Shown here in pieces: positions 7,439 to 15,542 of a DNA stretch of 64,000 nt. The position numbers and the translations under genes were made by a program. The notes beneath the pieces are model-generated. The model was not told where the DNA came from. It ran no database searches and worked only from the letters and a program-made list of their open reading frames with translations. Source of the stretch: Streptomyces sp. NBC_01428 (GTDB lineage Bacteria > Actinomycetota > Actinomycetes > Streptomycetales > Streptomycetaceae); contig NZ_CP109499.1 of NCBI RefSeq assembly GCF_036231965.1, forward strand, positions 6,572,001-6,636,000, given 5' to 3'. Within the stretch, counting starts at the first letter, position 1. Each line of letters starts with the position of its first letter.

Positions 7439-9225
7439 GCGACACCCTGCGCCCGCCCGGCGCCTTCGAGGACGTCGAGGGCACCCTTGCCGCGCTGCCC
7501 GCCCAGCGCCGCTCCCCGAGCTGGGCGCGCCCCGACCCGATCGACGAACTCGCCGACAAAATGGCTGAGTTCGTCGCCGCCGCCGTCCACCCCGACGAGG
7601 TCGCCGCGGCCCTGGAGTCCGACGGCATGTCCGACGACCAGATACGCGAACGCTACGGCGTCCGGAACTCCTTCGCGCTGGCCGAGGAGTTGTACGGCCG
7701 GGTCGCGCGGAACCACCCCGAACCGGCGGAACCGCCCCACGACCCCTGGCGGATCGGCCTCCTCGGCTGCCTCCTCCGGGGCATCGTCTTCGCCCTCCCC
7801 GGCCTCGGCCACGTCCTCGCCGCACCGCTTCTCGCCGGCCCCCGGGACGGGTTCGGGCTGCCGTCCGGAACCGTCCCGATGCTCGCGGGCGCGCTGTGCG
7901 GCTGGACCTGGAACCAGGGGCTCGCGCACCGCGCGTACACCTGGCTCGGGCTCGGCGACCGGGCGGCCGCGCGCCGCGTGCTGCTGGTGGGGACCCCGGC
8001 CGGTGCGCTGCTCGGTTCCCTGGTGGCCCTCGCGGTGGCGGGCCCGGCCCGTCCGGGCGCCGTGGTCTTCGCGGCCGGACAGTCCGCCTACCTGGGCGCC
8101 GCCACCGTGCTGCTGGTGATGGGCCGGGAACGCCTCCTGCTCGCCGCCCTGGCCCCCGTGACGGCGGGCGCGGTCGTCACCGTCCTGCACCCGGTCCCCG
8201 ATCTCGCGCGCACGGCCCTCCTGCTGGTCTCGCTCGCCGCCGTCGCCCTGTTCGGCCTCCGCGAAGTGGCGCCCGCCGCACGGGAGTCGGGGGAGGGCGG
8301 CCGGCGATCCGTGCTCGCCGCCCTGCTGCCGTACGGATCCCGGCGGCACGGCACGGAGACCGCCGGCCGCACCGGAGTGTCCCGCCCGGCCTCCGTGGGC
8401 CGGTCGGCGGGCGGGAAGCGGTCCGCGGCTCCCCGTCGTCGAGGTGTGGCGGGCCGGGTCGGTGTCCGCCGGCCGGCCGGCAGCCCGCCGCGCACGCCTC
8501 CGACGCGCGGAGCGGAGTCCTCCGGGCGGACCGGAGTGCCCCGCCCCGCTTCCGCGGGCCGGCCCGCGAGGGGGAAGCGGCCCTCTTCTCCTCGCCGGAG
8601 CGGTGTCGCCGGACGGCTCCGGGCCCGCCGGTCCACCCCGCGGCGGACGGCGGGAACCCTCCCGTACGCGCTCTTCGGACTCGGCAGCGGTGTCCTCGTG
8701 CTGCACGCGGCCCTCGGCGACGTCCTCGCCGGAGCCGGTACGACGGTCGCCGCACCGGCCGCCGTCGCGCTGACCCTCAGCATGGGGCCGGCCGAATGGC
8801 TGCTGTACCGGTTCCGCAGCGGGAGCCTCGCCGGACTGCGGGCGGGCGGTTCGGCACGGGCCTTCCGGCGGATCACCGGAGGCGTCCTCGTCCGCTGCCT
8901 CGCCGCCTACCTCACCGCGCTGCTCGCCCTCACCCTCGGCACCTCCGCGCTGTGGCCGCACGCGACCGCGTCCACGGACGCCGTCCGCCTCGCCGGGCTG
9001 CTCCTGCTGGGCGCGGTGCTGTGGACCGGGCTGCTGCTCCAGTCCTTCGGTGCCGTCACCGGCACGGCCGTCGTCGTCTGCGCCGCCGCCCTCGTCCAGA
9101 CCGAGGCCCTGGTCATCCGCGTGGGCGACCCGAACCGGGTGGCCCTGCTCGTCCACGGCACCGCGGCCGTCGCCCAGACCGTCCTGGTCTGCACGCGGCT
9201 GCGCAGGGCCACCGCCCACCGATGA
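7435..9225 (+). CDS. polytopic membrane protein of the polysaccharide locus (possible PelG-equivalent)
   Basis: This 596-residue protein starts at a GTG overlapping the stop of the PelF-like gene. An approximately 100-residue soluble N-terminal region carries an Ala/Glu-rich helical segment. Hydrophobic segments follow in two blocks, about residues 105-285 and 408-590. Between them, about residues 290-405 form an Arg/Pro/Ser-rich cytoplasmic loop built from an imperfect internal duplication. In Pel systems PelF works with the polytopic membrane protein PelG, and position suggests the same partnership here. However, I do not recognise PelG sequence signatures, so the export role is an inference from coupling and topology only. 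Confidence 0.7.
   Translation: MSDTLRPPGAFEDVEGTLAALPAQRRSPSWARPDPIDELADKMAEFVAAAVHPDEVAAALESDGMSDDQIRERYGVRNSFALAEELYGRVARNHPEPAEPPHDPWRIGLLGCLLRGIVFALPGLGHVLAAPLLAGPRDGFGLPSGTVPMLAGALCGWTWNQGLAHRAYTWLGLGDRAAARRVLLVGTPAGALLGSLVALAVAGPARPGAVVFAAGQSAYLGAATVLLVMGRERLLLAALAPVTAGAVVTVLHPVPDLARTALLLVSLAAVALFGLREVAPAARESGEGGRRSVLAALLPYGSRRHGTETAGRTGVSRPASVGRSAGGKRSAAPRRRGVAGRVGVRRPAGSPPRTPPTRGAESSGRTGVPRPASAGRPARGKRPSSPRRSGVAGRLRARRSTPRRTAGTLPYALFGLGSGVLVLHAALGDVLAGAGTTVAAPAAVALTLSMGPAEWLLYRFRSGSLAGLRAGGSARAFRRITGGVLVRCLAAYLTALLALTLGTSALWPHATASTDAVRLAGLLLLGAVLWTGLLLQSFGAVTGTAVVVCAAALVQTEALVIRVGDPNRVALLVHGTAAVAQTVLVCTRLRRATAHR
8355..8640 (+). repeat. in-frame duplication encoding an arginine-rich loop
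   Basis: Two diverged copies about 160 bp apart lie inside the polytopic membrane protein gene. They encode GRTGVSRPASVGRSAGGKR...RRGVAGRVGVRR and GRTGVPRPASAGRPARGKR...RRSGVAGRLRARR (about residues 311-346 and 364-400). Both copies keep the reading frame and hydrophilic, highly basic composition, unlike the flanking membrane segments. Confidence 0.75.
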
Positions 9226-9262
9226 ACCGCCTTTGACCCGGCACCCGGAAGAGAGCCCGCCC

Positions 9263-9958
9263 ATGCGCACCCCCGACCTCGGGCCGTCCGGCCGATCCGG
9301 AGGCCCGGTCGGCTCCCGTACGGACCGTTCCCTCCTCGTCCCCTACTACGAGCACCCGGCCGTCCGTCCCGCCGAGTGGGAGGCGCTCCTGGCGGCGGCG
9401 CCACGGCTGTACGGCGTGGTGCTGAACCCGGCCAGCGGACCCGGCGAGGACCCCGACCCGGCGTTCGCGGAGGTCGCCGCGCGGCTGCGCGCCGCGGACG
9501 TCCGGGTCCTCGGTTACGTCGACACCGACTACGGGCGCCGGCCCCTCGCCGACGTCCTGCGCGACGTGTCGCGGCATCGTTCCTGGTACGACACCGACGG
9601 CACGTTCCTCGACCAGGCCGCCGCCTCGGAATCGGGCGTGGACTACTACCGGCGGCTCGCGGCGGCCTGCCGGGGCACGCTCGTCCTCAACCACGGGACG
9701 ACCCCGCACCCCGTGTACGCCGGCGTCGCCGATGTCCTCGTCACCTTCGAGGGCACCTGGGCCGGCTACCGCAGGAAGGGCCCGCCGCCGTGGACCGGTA
9801 CCGGGGCGGACCTGTGCCATCTCGTCCACGGGGTACCGCCCGGTGCCGATCCGGCGGCCCTGGCCCGGGAGCGGGGAGCCGGCCTGTACTGCGCGGTCCC
9901 CGGCGTCGGCGACCACCCCTGGGGCACGCTTCCCTGCGGCCTGGAGCCCGCCCCGTGA
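9263..9958 (+). CDS. spherulin-4/GH135-like glycoside hydrolase
   Basis: This is a 231-residue single-domain protein of the spherulation-specific family 4 type, related to Aspergillus Sph3 (GH135), which cleaves galactosaminogalactan. Family-like strands are LLVPYYEHPAV at the N-terminus, GVVLNPASGPG, VRVLGYVDTDYG, the acidic DGTFLDQ segment (Asp at about residue 117) and LVTFEGTW (Glu at about 163). In Sph3 the Asp of the equivalent segment is followed by Glu; here it is Gln. No signal peptide or membrane anchor is visible from the ATG at 9263 or in an acceptable upstream extension, which is odd for a polymer hydrolase. The gene is last in the plus-strand set, 37 bp after the membrane protein gene, and convergent with cobS. 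Confidence 0.75.
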   Translation: MRTPDLGPSGRSGGPVGSRTDRSLLVPYYEHPAVRPAEWEALLAAAPRLYGVVLNPASGPGEDPDPAFAEVAARLRAADVRVLGYVDTDYGRRPLADVLRDVSRHRSWYDTDGTFLDQAAASESGVDYYRRLAAACRGTLVLNHGTTPHPVYAGVADVLVTFEGTWAGYRRKGPPPWTGTGADLCHLVHGVPPGADPAALARERGAGLYCAVPGVGDHPWGTLPCGLEPAP

Positions 9959-9985
9959 ACCGCCCCGGCCCGCGGCGCGGGGCCG

Positions 9986-10780
9986 TCAGCCGAGCGCCAG
10001 CACCACGAGCGCGGTCGTGGCGGCCGTCTCGGCGAGGCCGCCGAACACGTCGCCGGTGACACCCCCGAAGCGGCGCGTGCAGTGCCGCAGCAGCAGTTCG
10101 GCGGCCAGGCAGGCGGCGGCCACCGCCACCACGGCGCGCACCAGGTCGGCCACCCCGACGAGCGCACCGGCGCCCGCCGCGGCGACCGTCACGGCAGCCG
10201 CCACGAGCAGGGCCGAGCGGGCCGGCACGGTGCCCGCGACCGCCGCGCCCAGGCCCTCGGGGCGGGCCGGCGGCACTCCCGTGCGGGCGGCGAGCGTCAG
10301 CGCGAGGCGGGCCACGACCGCCGAGAGGACGGCGGCGAGGACGCCTCGGGACCACGAGCTGCCGTAGGCCTCGGCCAGTGCGGCCACTTGGGCCAGCAGC
10401 ACGAACAGGAGGGTGATCACCCCGAACGGGCCGATGTCCGACTGTTTCATGATCCGCAGCGCGTCCTCGGCGGGCTTGCCGCTGCCCAGCCCGTCCGCGG
10501 TGTCCGCGAGGCCGTCGAGGTGCAGCCCCCGGGTCAGAACCGCGGGGACGGCCGCCGTCGCCACGGCCGCGAGCAGTGGCCCCGCCCCCATGGCCAGCAG
10601 GGCCACACCCACCAGGGCCGCGCCCGCCCCGACCACGAGACCGGCCAGCGGAGCGCACAGCATGCCGCCGCGGGCGGCGTCCCGGTCCCAGCGGGTCACG
10701 GTCACGGGAAGCACGGTGAGAGTGCCGAAGGCGAAGCGGAGGCCGTCGGCGCGTGTGGGGGCGGAAGAGGGCGTGGACAT
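9986..10780 (-). CDS. cobS: adenosylcobinamide-GDP ribazoletransferase (cobalamin synthase)
   Basis: This integral membrane enzyme (264 residues) joins adenosylcobinamide-GDP with alpha-ribazole(-phosphate) at the end of cobalamin synthesis. It begins DGLRFAFGTLTVLPV, as CobS proteins do. It contains the conserved cytoplasmic motif GLHLDGLADTADGLGSGK, KQSDIGPFG, and several Ala/Val/Leu-rich membrane segments. It belongs with cobT (14.2 kb) and cobU (16.7 kb), also on the minus strand but interrupted by unrelated genes, so the pathway is clustered but not a tight operon here. A weak CGGCCC/GGGCCG hairpin at 9966-9985 lies just past its stop. Confidence 0.92.
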   Translation of the reverse strand: MSTPSSAPTRADGLRFAFGTLTVLPVTVTRWDRDAARGGMLCAPLAGLVVGAGAALVGVALLAMGAGPLLAAVATAAVPAVLTRGLHLDGLADTADGLGSGKPAEDALRIMKQSDIGPFGVITLLFVLLAQVAALAEAYGSSWSRGVLAAVLSAVVARLALTLAARTGVPPARPEGLGAAVAGTVPARSALLVAAAVTVAAAGAGALVGVADLVRAVVAVAAACLAAELLLRHCTRRFGGVTGDVFGGLAETAATTALVVLALG

Positions 10781-10840
10781 CGGCGCAGGCTATCCGGCCG
10801 TCCGGAGGGCGGACACGGCGCCGGTGGATAAAGTTCGCAT

Positions 10841-11608
10841 ATGGGTCATTGGTTGCAGCGGAACATCGTCGAGCCGGGCAAGCTCCCCATGCTGCTCGCC
10901 CTGGCCTCGTTCGTCGTGACCTTCGTCGTCACCCGCGTCGTCGTGCGCATGATCCGGGCGGGCAAGGGCCCCTTCGGCAACGTCAAGGCCGGCGACCTGC
11001 ACATCCACCACGTGGTCCCCGGCATCGTGCTCACGGTGGTCGGCGGATTCGGCGCGGTGGCCAGCGGCCGGTACGGCTTCGGGGCCTCCGCGTTCGCCGT
11101 GGTGTTCGGCATCGGCGCCGGCCTCGTGCTCGACGAGTTCGCGCTCATCCTGCACCTCGACGACGTCTACTGGACCGAGGACGGCCGCAAGAGCGTCGAG
11201 GTCGTGGTGCTCACGGCGGCCCTCGTCGGCCTGGTGCTCAGCGGCTTCTCGCCGTTCGGCGTCAACGACGTCAACGACCAGGAACTCCAGGACCGCACGA
11301 GCGCGATCGTCTCCATCGCCCTCAACTTCTGCTTCGCGCTGCTCGCCCTCAGCAAGGGCAAGGCGCGTACGGCCATCTTCGGGATCATCGTCCCCTTCGT
11401 CGCGCTCATCGGCATGATCCGGCTGGCCAAGCCCGGCTCGCCCTGGGCCAAGCGTTTCTACCGGCGCCGGCCGCGCGCCCGCGCCCGGTCCCGGCTGCGC
11501 GCCTACCGGCACGACCGCCGCTGGGCGGGCCCCAGCCGCAGGGTTCAGGAATGGATCGGCGGCAAACCCGACCCGGAGCCCGCCCGCGCCTTGCCCGAAC
11601 GGCGGTGA
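10841..11608 (+). CDS. six-helix integral membrane protein of unknown function
   Basis: This 255-residue protein has about six predicted membrane segments. They begin at LPMLLALASFVVTFVVTRVVV and include HVVPGIVLTVVGGFGAVAS, a Gly/Ala-rich helix with LVLDEFALIL, and IFGIIVPFVALIGMIRL. A striking GDLHIHHVVPG motif at the second helix and acidic residues around LDEFALILHLDDVYW could bind metal. The C-terminal 60 residues are very basic (RRRPRARARSRLRAYRHDRR). It is divergent from cobS, and its last 64 bp overlap the end of the next, convergent gene. I do not recognise a family with a known function. Confidence 0.8.
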   Translation: MGHWLQRNIVEPGKLPMLLALASFVVTFVVTRVVVRMIRAGKGPFGNVKAGDLHIHHVVPGIVLTVVGGFGAVASGRYGFGASAFAVVFGIGAGLVLDEFALILHLDDVYWTEDGRKSVEVVVLTAALVGLVLSGFSPFGVNDVNDQELQDRTSAIVSIALNFCFALLALSKGKARTAIFGIIVPFVALIGMIRLAKPGSPWAKRFYRRRPRARARSRLRAYRHDRRWAGPSRRVQEWIGGKPDPEPARALPERR

Positions 11609-12246
11609 CGCACGGCCGAGACGCCGCACATCACCAGCACCGCCGCGATGGCCGCCAGATGCTCCTTGCCGGCCAGGTTGTCCTTGAACAGCACCTCGAC
11701 CACCATCGCCGCGATCACCAGTCCCGCCGTGACGTACGCCCGGTAGCGCCAGCCGAGGAACACCGCGAGGCCCACCACGGCCGCCGACGGGCCGGTGTCC
11801 ACGATCTGCGCGTCGGCGCCGGGCAGCCCCAGCGGATGGTGCGGGCCGAGGGCGATGCCGACCCGCGCGTACAGGGTCCCGGCCAGCGTGGCCACGTATG
11901 CGACGAGAAGCGTGCGCCACCAGCCCAGACAGATCTCGGCGATCCCGAAGACGAGCAGGATCTGCGCGAGCGCGCCCCACACCGGAAGGTCCAGCGCCGG
12001 TACGAACAGGGAGAACGGGGTGCGCAGCAGAGCGAGCCACAGCGGGTCCTCCGCCCGCACCGAGCCGAGGTCCTGCACCGCCTGGAAGCCCCACGACCGG
12101 TTCTGGACGAACTGCAGCGCCGCCGTCAGGCACACCGCGCCGAGCGTCACCGGGACCGCCCGCCACCGCCGCCGCGCGAGGCCCCGGCTCACGGCGAGGT
12201 ACAGCGGACCCCACTCGGCGCGGGCCCGGCGGGCGAGCCGGTTCAT
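11545..12246 (-). CDS. rhomboid-like membrane protein
   Basis: This 233-residue polytopic protein starts at the ATG of MNRLARRARAEWG. The frame is open further upstream, but that sequence is Arg-rich and non-family-like. Helices include LPVWGALAQILLVFGIAEICLG, TLLVAYVATLAGTLYARV and AAVVGLAVFLGWRYRAYVTA. A VDTGPSAAV segment sits where rhomboids have G-x-S, and GKEHLAAI where they have the catalytic His, so a serine intramembrane protease is possible but unproven. The start lies 43 bp downstream of the MprF-like gene on the same strand, suggesting co-transcription. The 3' end overlaps the convergent gene by 64 bp. Confidence 0.7.
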   Translation of the reverse strand: MNRLARRARAEWGPLYLAVSRGLARRRWRAVPVTLGAVCLTAALQFVQNRSWGFQAVQDLGSVRAEDPLWLALLRTPFSLFVPALDLPVWGALAQILLVFGIAEICLGWWRTLLVAYVATLAGTLYARVGIALGPHHPLGLPGADAQIVDTGPSAAVVGLAVFLGWRYRAYVTAGLVIAAMVVEVLFKDNLAGKEHLAAIAAVLVMCGVSAVRHRRSGKARAGSGSGLPPIHS

Positions 12247-12289
12247 CCGCGGGTTCCCGCGGCTCGCCCCGCGCCGGTTCCCGTCCGTC

Positions 12290-14086
12290 TCATCTGTGCG
12301 ACTCCAAATGCTTGCGGTGCAGCCACTTCGGCAGGCCCGGCGCCTCCAGGAACCCCTCGGCCCGCGCCGACGCGACACCGATGCGCAGCAGGTCCGCGCT
12401 CTTCTCGAAGAGCAGGAACCGCGGTTCCCAGATGGGCCGGTACTTGGCGTTGGCGCGGTACAGCGACTCGATCTGCCACCAGCGGGAGAAGAAGCTGAGC
12501 AGCGAGCGCCACAGCCGCAGCACCGGCCCGGCGCCGAGGCGCGCGCCCCGTTCGAAGACCGACCGGAACATCGCGAAGTTCAGCGAGACCTGAGTGATCC
12601 CGATCTCCCGCGCGCGCCGCAGGAGTTCGATCACCATGAACTCCATCAGCCCGTTCTCGGAGTCGCGGTCACGCCGCATCAGATCCAGGGACAGCCCGTT
12701 CGGCCCCCACGGGACGAAGGACAGCACCGCCCGCAACGCGCCCTCGGCATCCGTGCATTCGAGCATCACGCAGCGCCCGTCGTCCGGATCGCCGAGCCGG
12801 CCGAGCGCCATGCTGAAGCCGCGCTCGGTGGCCCCGTCGCGCCAGTCGTCCGCGCGCCGCAGCAGGTACGCCATCTCGTCGGCCGGGATCTCCTCGTGCC
12901 GCCGGATGCGCACCCGGTACCCGGCCCGCCGGACCCGGTTGTACGCCTGTCGCACGGTACGCATCGCCCGTCCTTCGAGCGTGAACTCGGCGGTCTCGAC
13001 CAGGGCTTCGTCCCCCAGTTCCAGCGCGTCGAGGCCATGCCGGGCGTAGATCGTGCCGGCCTCCTCGCTCGCGCCCATCACCGCCGGGATCCAGCCGTGC
13101 TCCCGGGCCTCGGCGAGCCAGGGCTCGATGGCGCCCGGCCAGGCCTCGGGGTCGCCGAGCGGGTCGCCGCTGGCCAGCGAGACCCCGCCCACCACGCGGT
13201 ACGCCACCGCCGCCTTGCCGGTCGGCGACCAGACCACGCTCTTCTCCCGGCGCAGCGCGAAGTAGCCGAGGGAGTCCCGGTCGCCGTTGCGTTCGAGCAG
13301 GACCCGCAGGTGCTTCTCGTCCTCCTCCGTGAACGGGTCGACGGCGCGCCGGGAGCGGAACGCGGCGTAGAGGACGGCGAGGACCAGCAGGGTGCTGAGG
13401 ACGTTGACGGTGACGTTGACCCAGTTGGGCGTCGCGATTCCGGGGTAGTGGGAGTCGTCCGCGGCGACCGACACGAGTCGCAGGGTGCCGTAGCGCCAGC
13501 GGTCCAGGAAGGTAGAACGGTGCGCGTCCCCCGCGGTGTTGGTGACCGTGACCAGCAGCGCCGCGAGCAGCGAGGTGACCAGCAGGCCGCCGACCCCGAC
13601 GACGGCGGCGAGCCTCGGGTTCGACCGGTCGCCCTTGGCGTAGAACTCCCGGCGGCCGACGGCCAGCGCGCCCACGAAGCCCGCCGTCAGCGCGAGGGAG
13701 ACCCAGTTCTGCGCGTACTGGCGGATCTCCGGGAACGCCATCGCGACCGAGAAGAGCAGCAGGAACAGGCCGCTGAGCACGGAGTTGAGGATCCACGCGG
13801 CCCGCTTGCGGCGCCGCATCGTGATGGCCAGGAACATGGTGAACACGCCGGACGCGAAACCCGCGGTCAGCAGGTAGGGCGTGAAGTAGTTCTCCGTGTT
13901 GTGCCGTCGTACGTCCTGACCGAGCGAGACCCACGCGGCGCTCAGAAAGTTGATGAACGTGACCGCGCGCAGATACCAGACGGCGAAGGACGCGGCCCGC
14001 CGCGAGGCGGCCGTGGACCGCCGGTCCCCGTCGCTCCGGCGGGCCGACGCCCGTTCCTGATCTACGACAATTCGGGCATCTCCCAT
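12290..14086 (-). CDS. MprF-like phosphatidylglycerol aminoacyltransferase (DUF2156)
   Basis: This 598-residue two-part protein has an N-terminal membrane domain of about six helices (to about residue 250), followed by a cytosolic GNAT-like DUF2156 domain. The latter contains FTEEDEKHLRVLLERNG, LGYFALRREKSVVWSP, GDPLGDPEAWPGAIEPW and a C-terminal SLNFAMFRSVFERG segment. DUF2156 proteins move an aminoacyl group, often lysine, from tRNA to phosphatidylglycerol, reducing negative surface charge and sensitivity to cationic peptides. The donor amino acid cannot be read from sequence. Unlike some actinobacterial LysX proteins there is no fused lysyl-tRNA synthetase domain. It is likely in one unit with the rhomboid-like gene downstream. 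Confidence 0.85.
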   Translation of the reverse strand: MGDARIVVDQERASARRSDGDRRSTAASRRAASFAVWYLRAVTFINFLSAAWVSLGQDVRRHNTENYFTPYLLTAGFASGVFTMFLAITMRRRKRAAWILNSVLSGLFLLLFSVAMAFPEIRQYAQNWVSLALTAGFVGALAVGRREFYAKGDRSNPRLAAVVGVGGLLVTSLLAALLVTVTNTAGDAHRSTFLDRWRYGTLRLVSVAADDSHYPGIATPNWVNVTVNVLSTLLVLAVLYAAFRSRRAVDPFTEEDEKHLRVLLERNGDRDSLGYFALRREKSVVWSPTGKAAVAYRVVGGVSLASGDPLGDPEAWPGAIEPWLAEAREHGWIPAVMGASEEAGTIYARHGLDALELGDEALVETAEFTLEGRAMRTVRQAYNRVRRAGYRVRIRRHEEIPADEMAYLLRRADDWRDGATERGFSMALGRLGDPDDGRCVMLECTDAEGALRAVLSFVPWGPNGLSLDLMRRDRDSENGLMEFMVIELLRRAREIGITQVSLNFAMFRSVFERGARLGAGPVLRLWRSLLSFFSRWWQIESLYRANAKYRPIWEPRFLLFEKSADLLRIGVASARAEGFLEAPGLPKWLHRKHLESHR

Positions 14087-14229
14087 GAAGCGCGATGATA
14101 TGGCGCAAGGTCGTCGGTACGGGGGAGGGACGGGACGCTCGATGCGCCTTGGGCCCGAGTGGCGAACGAGGACCGGCCCCCGGCGACGGGCTCGTCGTCA
14201 GGGGCCGATGGGGTCCGTGGGGTCCTGGG

Positions 14230-15420
14230 TCAGGAGTCGGAGTCGGTGCCGGGTTCGGGGACCGGCCGGGAAGCGGGGCCCGACTGCGACCGCGACTGCG
14301 ACGGCGACGGCGACTGCGGCTCCGCATCCGGCTCGGGGTCGGGCTTGGTCCCGGATTCCGCGTCGGCCGTGGGGGAGGGGGCCTCCGGAAGGTCCGCCGC
14401 CAGCCCCGCCGCGGCCTGCACCAGCGGCAGTGCCAGCAGCGCGCCCGCGCCCTCGCCCACCGTCACCCCGTGGTCGAGGAGCGGTTCGAGGGCCATCCGG
14501 TCCAGCGCCTTCGCCTGCGCCGGCTCCCCGCTGTTCTGCCCGGCCAGCCACCAGTCGGGGGCGCGGAACGCGACCCGCTGTCCGACCAGCGCGCACGCGG
14601 CCGACACGACGCCGTCGAGGATGACCGGCATCTTCCGCGCCGCGCTCTGCAGCAGGAACCCGGTCATCGCCGCCAGGTCGGCACCGCCCACGGTCGCGAG
14701 CAGCTGGAGCTGGTCGCCGAGCACCGGCCGGGCGCGCCGCAGCGCGTCCCGTACGGCGGCGCACTTGCGCATCCATGTCAGGTCGTCGATGGCCTCGCCG
14801 CCCCGGCCGGTCACGACCGACGCGTCCGTTCCGCACAGCGCCGCGACCAGCACGGCCGCCGCCGTGGTCCCGCCGACACTGATGTCGCCGAGCACTACCA
14901 GGTCCGTACCGGAGTCCGCCTCCTCGTCGGCGAGGGCGACCCCGGCACGGAAGGCGGCCTCGGCCTCCTCCAGGGTCATCGCGTCCTCGACGTCGATCCG
15001 GCCCGAGCCGCTGCGGATCCGGTGCCGCACGACCTCGGCGGGCAGCCCCTCGGGGTCGCCCTCCAGTGCCATGTCGATCACCCGCACCGGCACGCCGAGC
15101 CGACGGGCCAGCACCGCGGCGGGGCTCGCGCCCTCCAGGACCGACCGGACCAGCGCGGAGGCAGTGCCCGCGGGGCGTGCCGACACGCCCAGCGCGGCGA
15201 TCCCGTGGTCACCCGCGAACAGCACGACGCGCGGATGCTCGATCGGCCGCACCGGCACCGCGGACTGCGCCGCCGCCAGCCACTCACCCAGGTCGTCGAG
15301 GCGGCCCAGGGCGCCGGGCGGGACGATCTGTCGCTCCCGCCGCGCCTCGGCGTCACGGCGTACGCCTCCGTCGGGGCGCTCGATCAGATCGGTGAAGTCG
15401 TCGAGATTAAGCGAGCTCAT
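14230..15420 (-). CDS. cobT: nicotinate-nucleotide--dimethylbenzimidazole phosphoribosyltransferase
   Basis: CobT activates the lower ligand base of cobalamin by making alpha-ribazole phosphate from nicotinate mononucleotide. The 396-residue product has LVVLGDISVGGTTAAAVL, the GRGGEAID segment, VILDGVVSAACAL and the catalytic-Glu region VTVGEGAGALLALPL. The ATG of MSSLNLDDFTD was chosen; an upstream extension exists but lacks family similarity. The last ~45 residues are an unusual Pro/Glu/Asp/Ser/Gln tail encoded by a run of GAC/CAG-like hexamers (14275-14330). This is not part of the enzyme fold and may be a flexible linker. Confidence 0.92.
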   Translation of the reverse strand: MSSLNLDDFTDLIERPDGGVRRDAEARRERQIVPPGALGRLDDLGEWLAAAQSAVPVRPIEHPRVVLFAGDHGIAALGVSARPAGTASALVRSVLEGASPAAVLARRLGVPVRVIDMALEGDPEGLPAEVVRHRIRSGSGRIDVEDAMTLEEAEAAFRAGVALADEEADSGTDLVVLGDISVGGTTAAAVLVAALCGTDASVVTGRGGEAIDDLTWMRKCAAVRDALRRARPVLGDQLQLLATVGGADLAAMTGFLLQSAARKMPVILDGVVSAACALVGQRVAFRAPDWWLAGQNSGEPAQAKALDRMALEPLLDHGVTVGEGAGALLALPLVQAAAGLAADLPEAPSPTADAESGTKPDPEPDAEPQSPSPSQSRSQSGPASRPVPEPGTDSDS

Positions 15421-15542
15421 TCGCCGAACAGTACCGGCCTCGATCGAACACGTCCGCGCCACGTCGTTGCGCTCCGGATCGCGCTCACATACGTACCGTT
15501 TGTGTCAGATTGTCGTACGGCTCGTCCCCGACAGGAGCGCCC

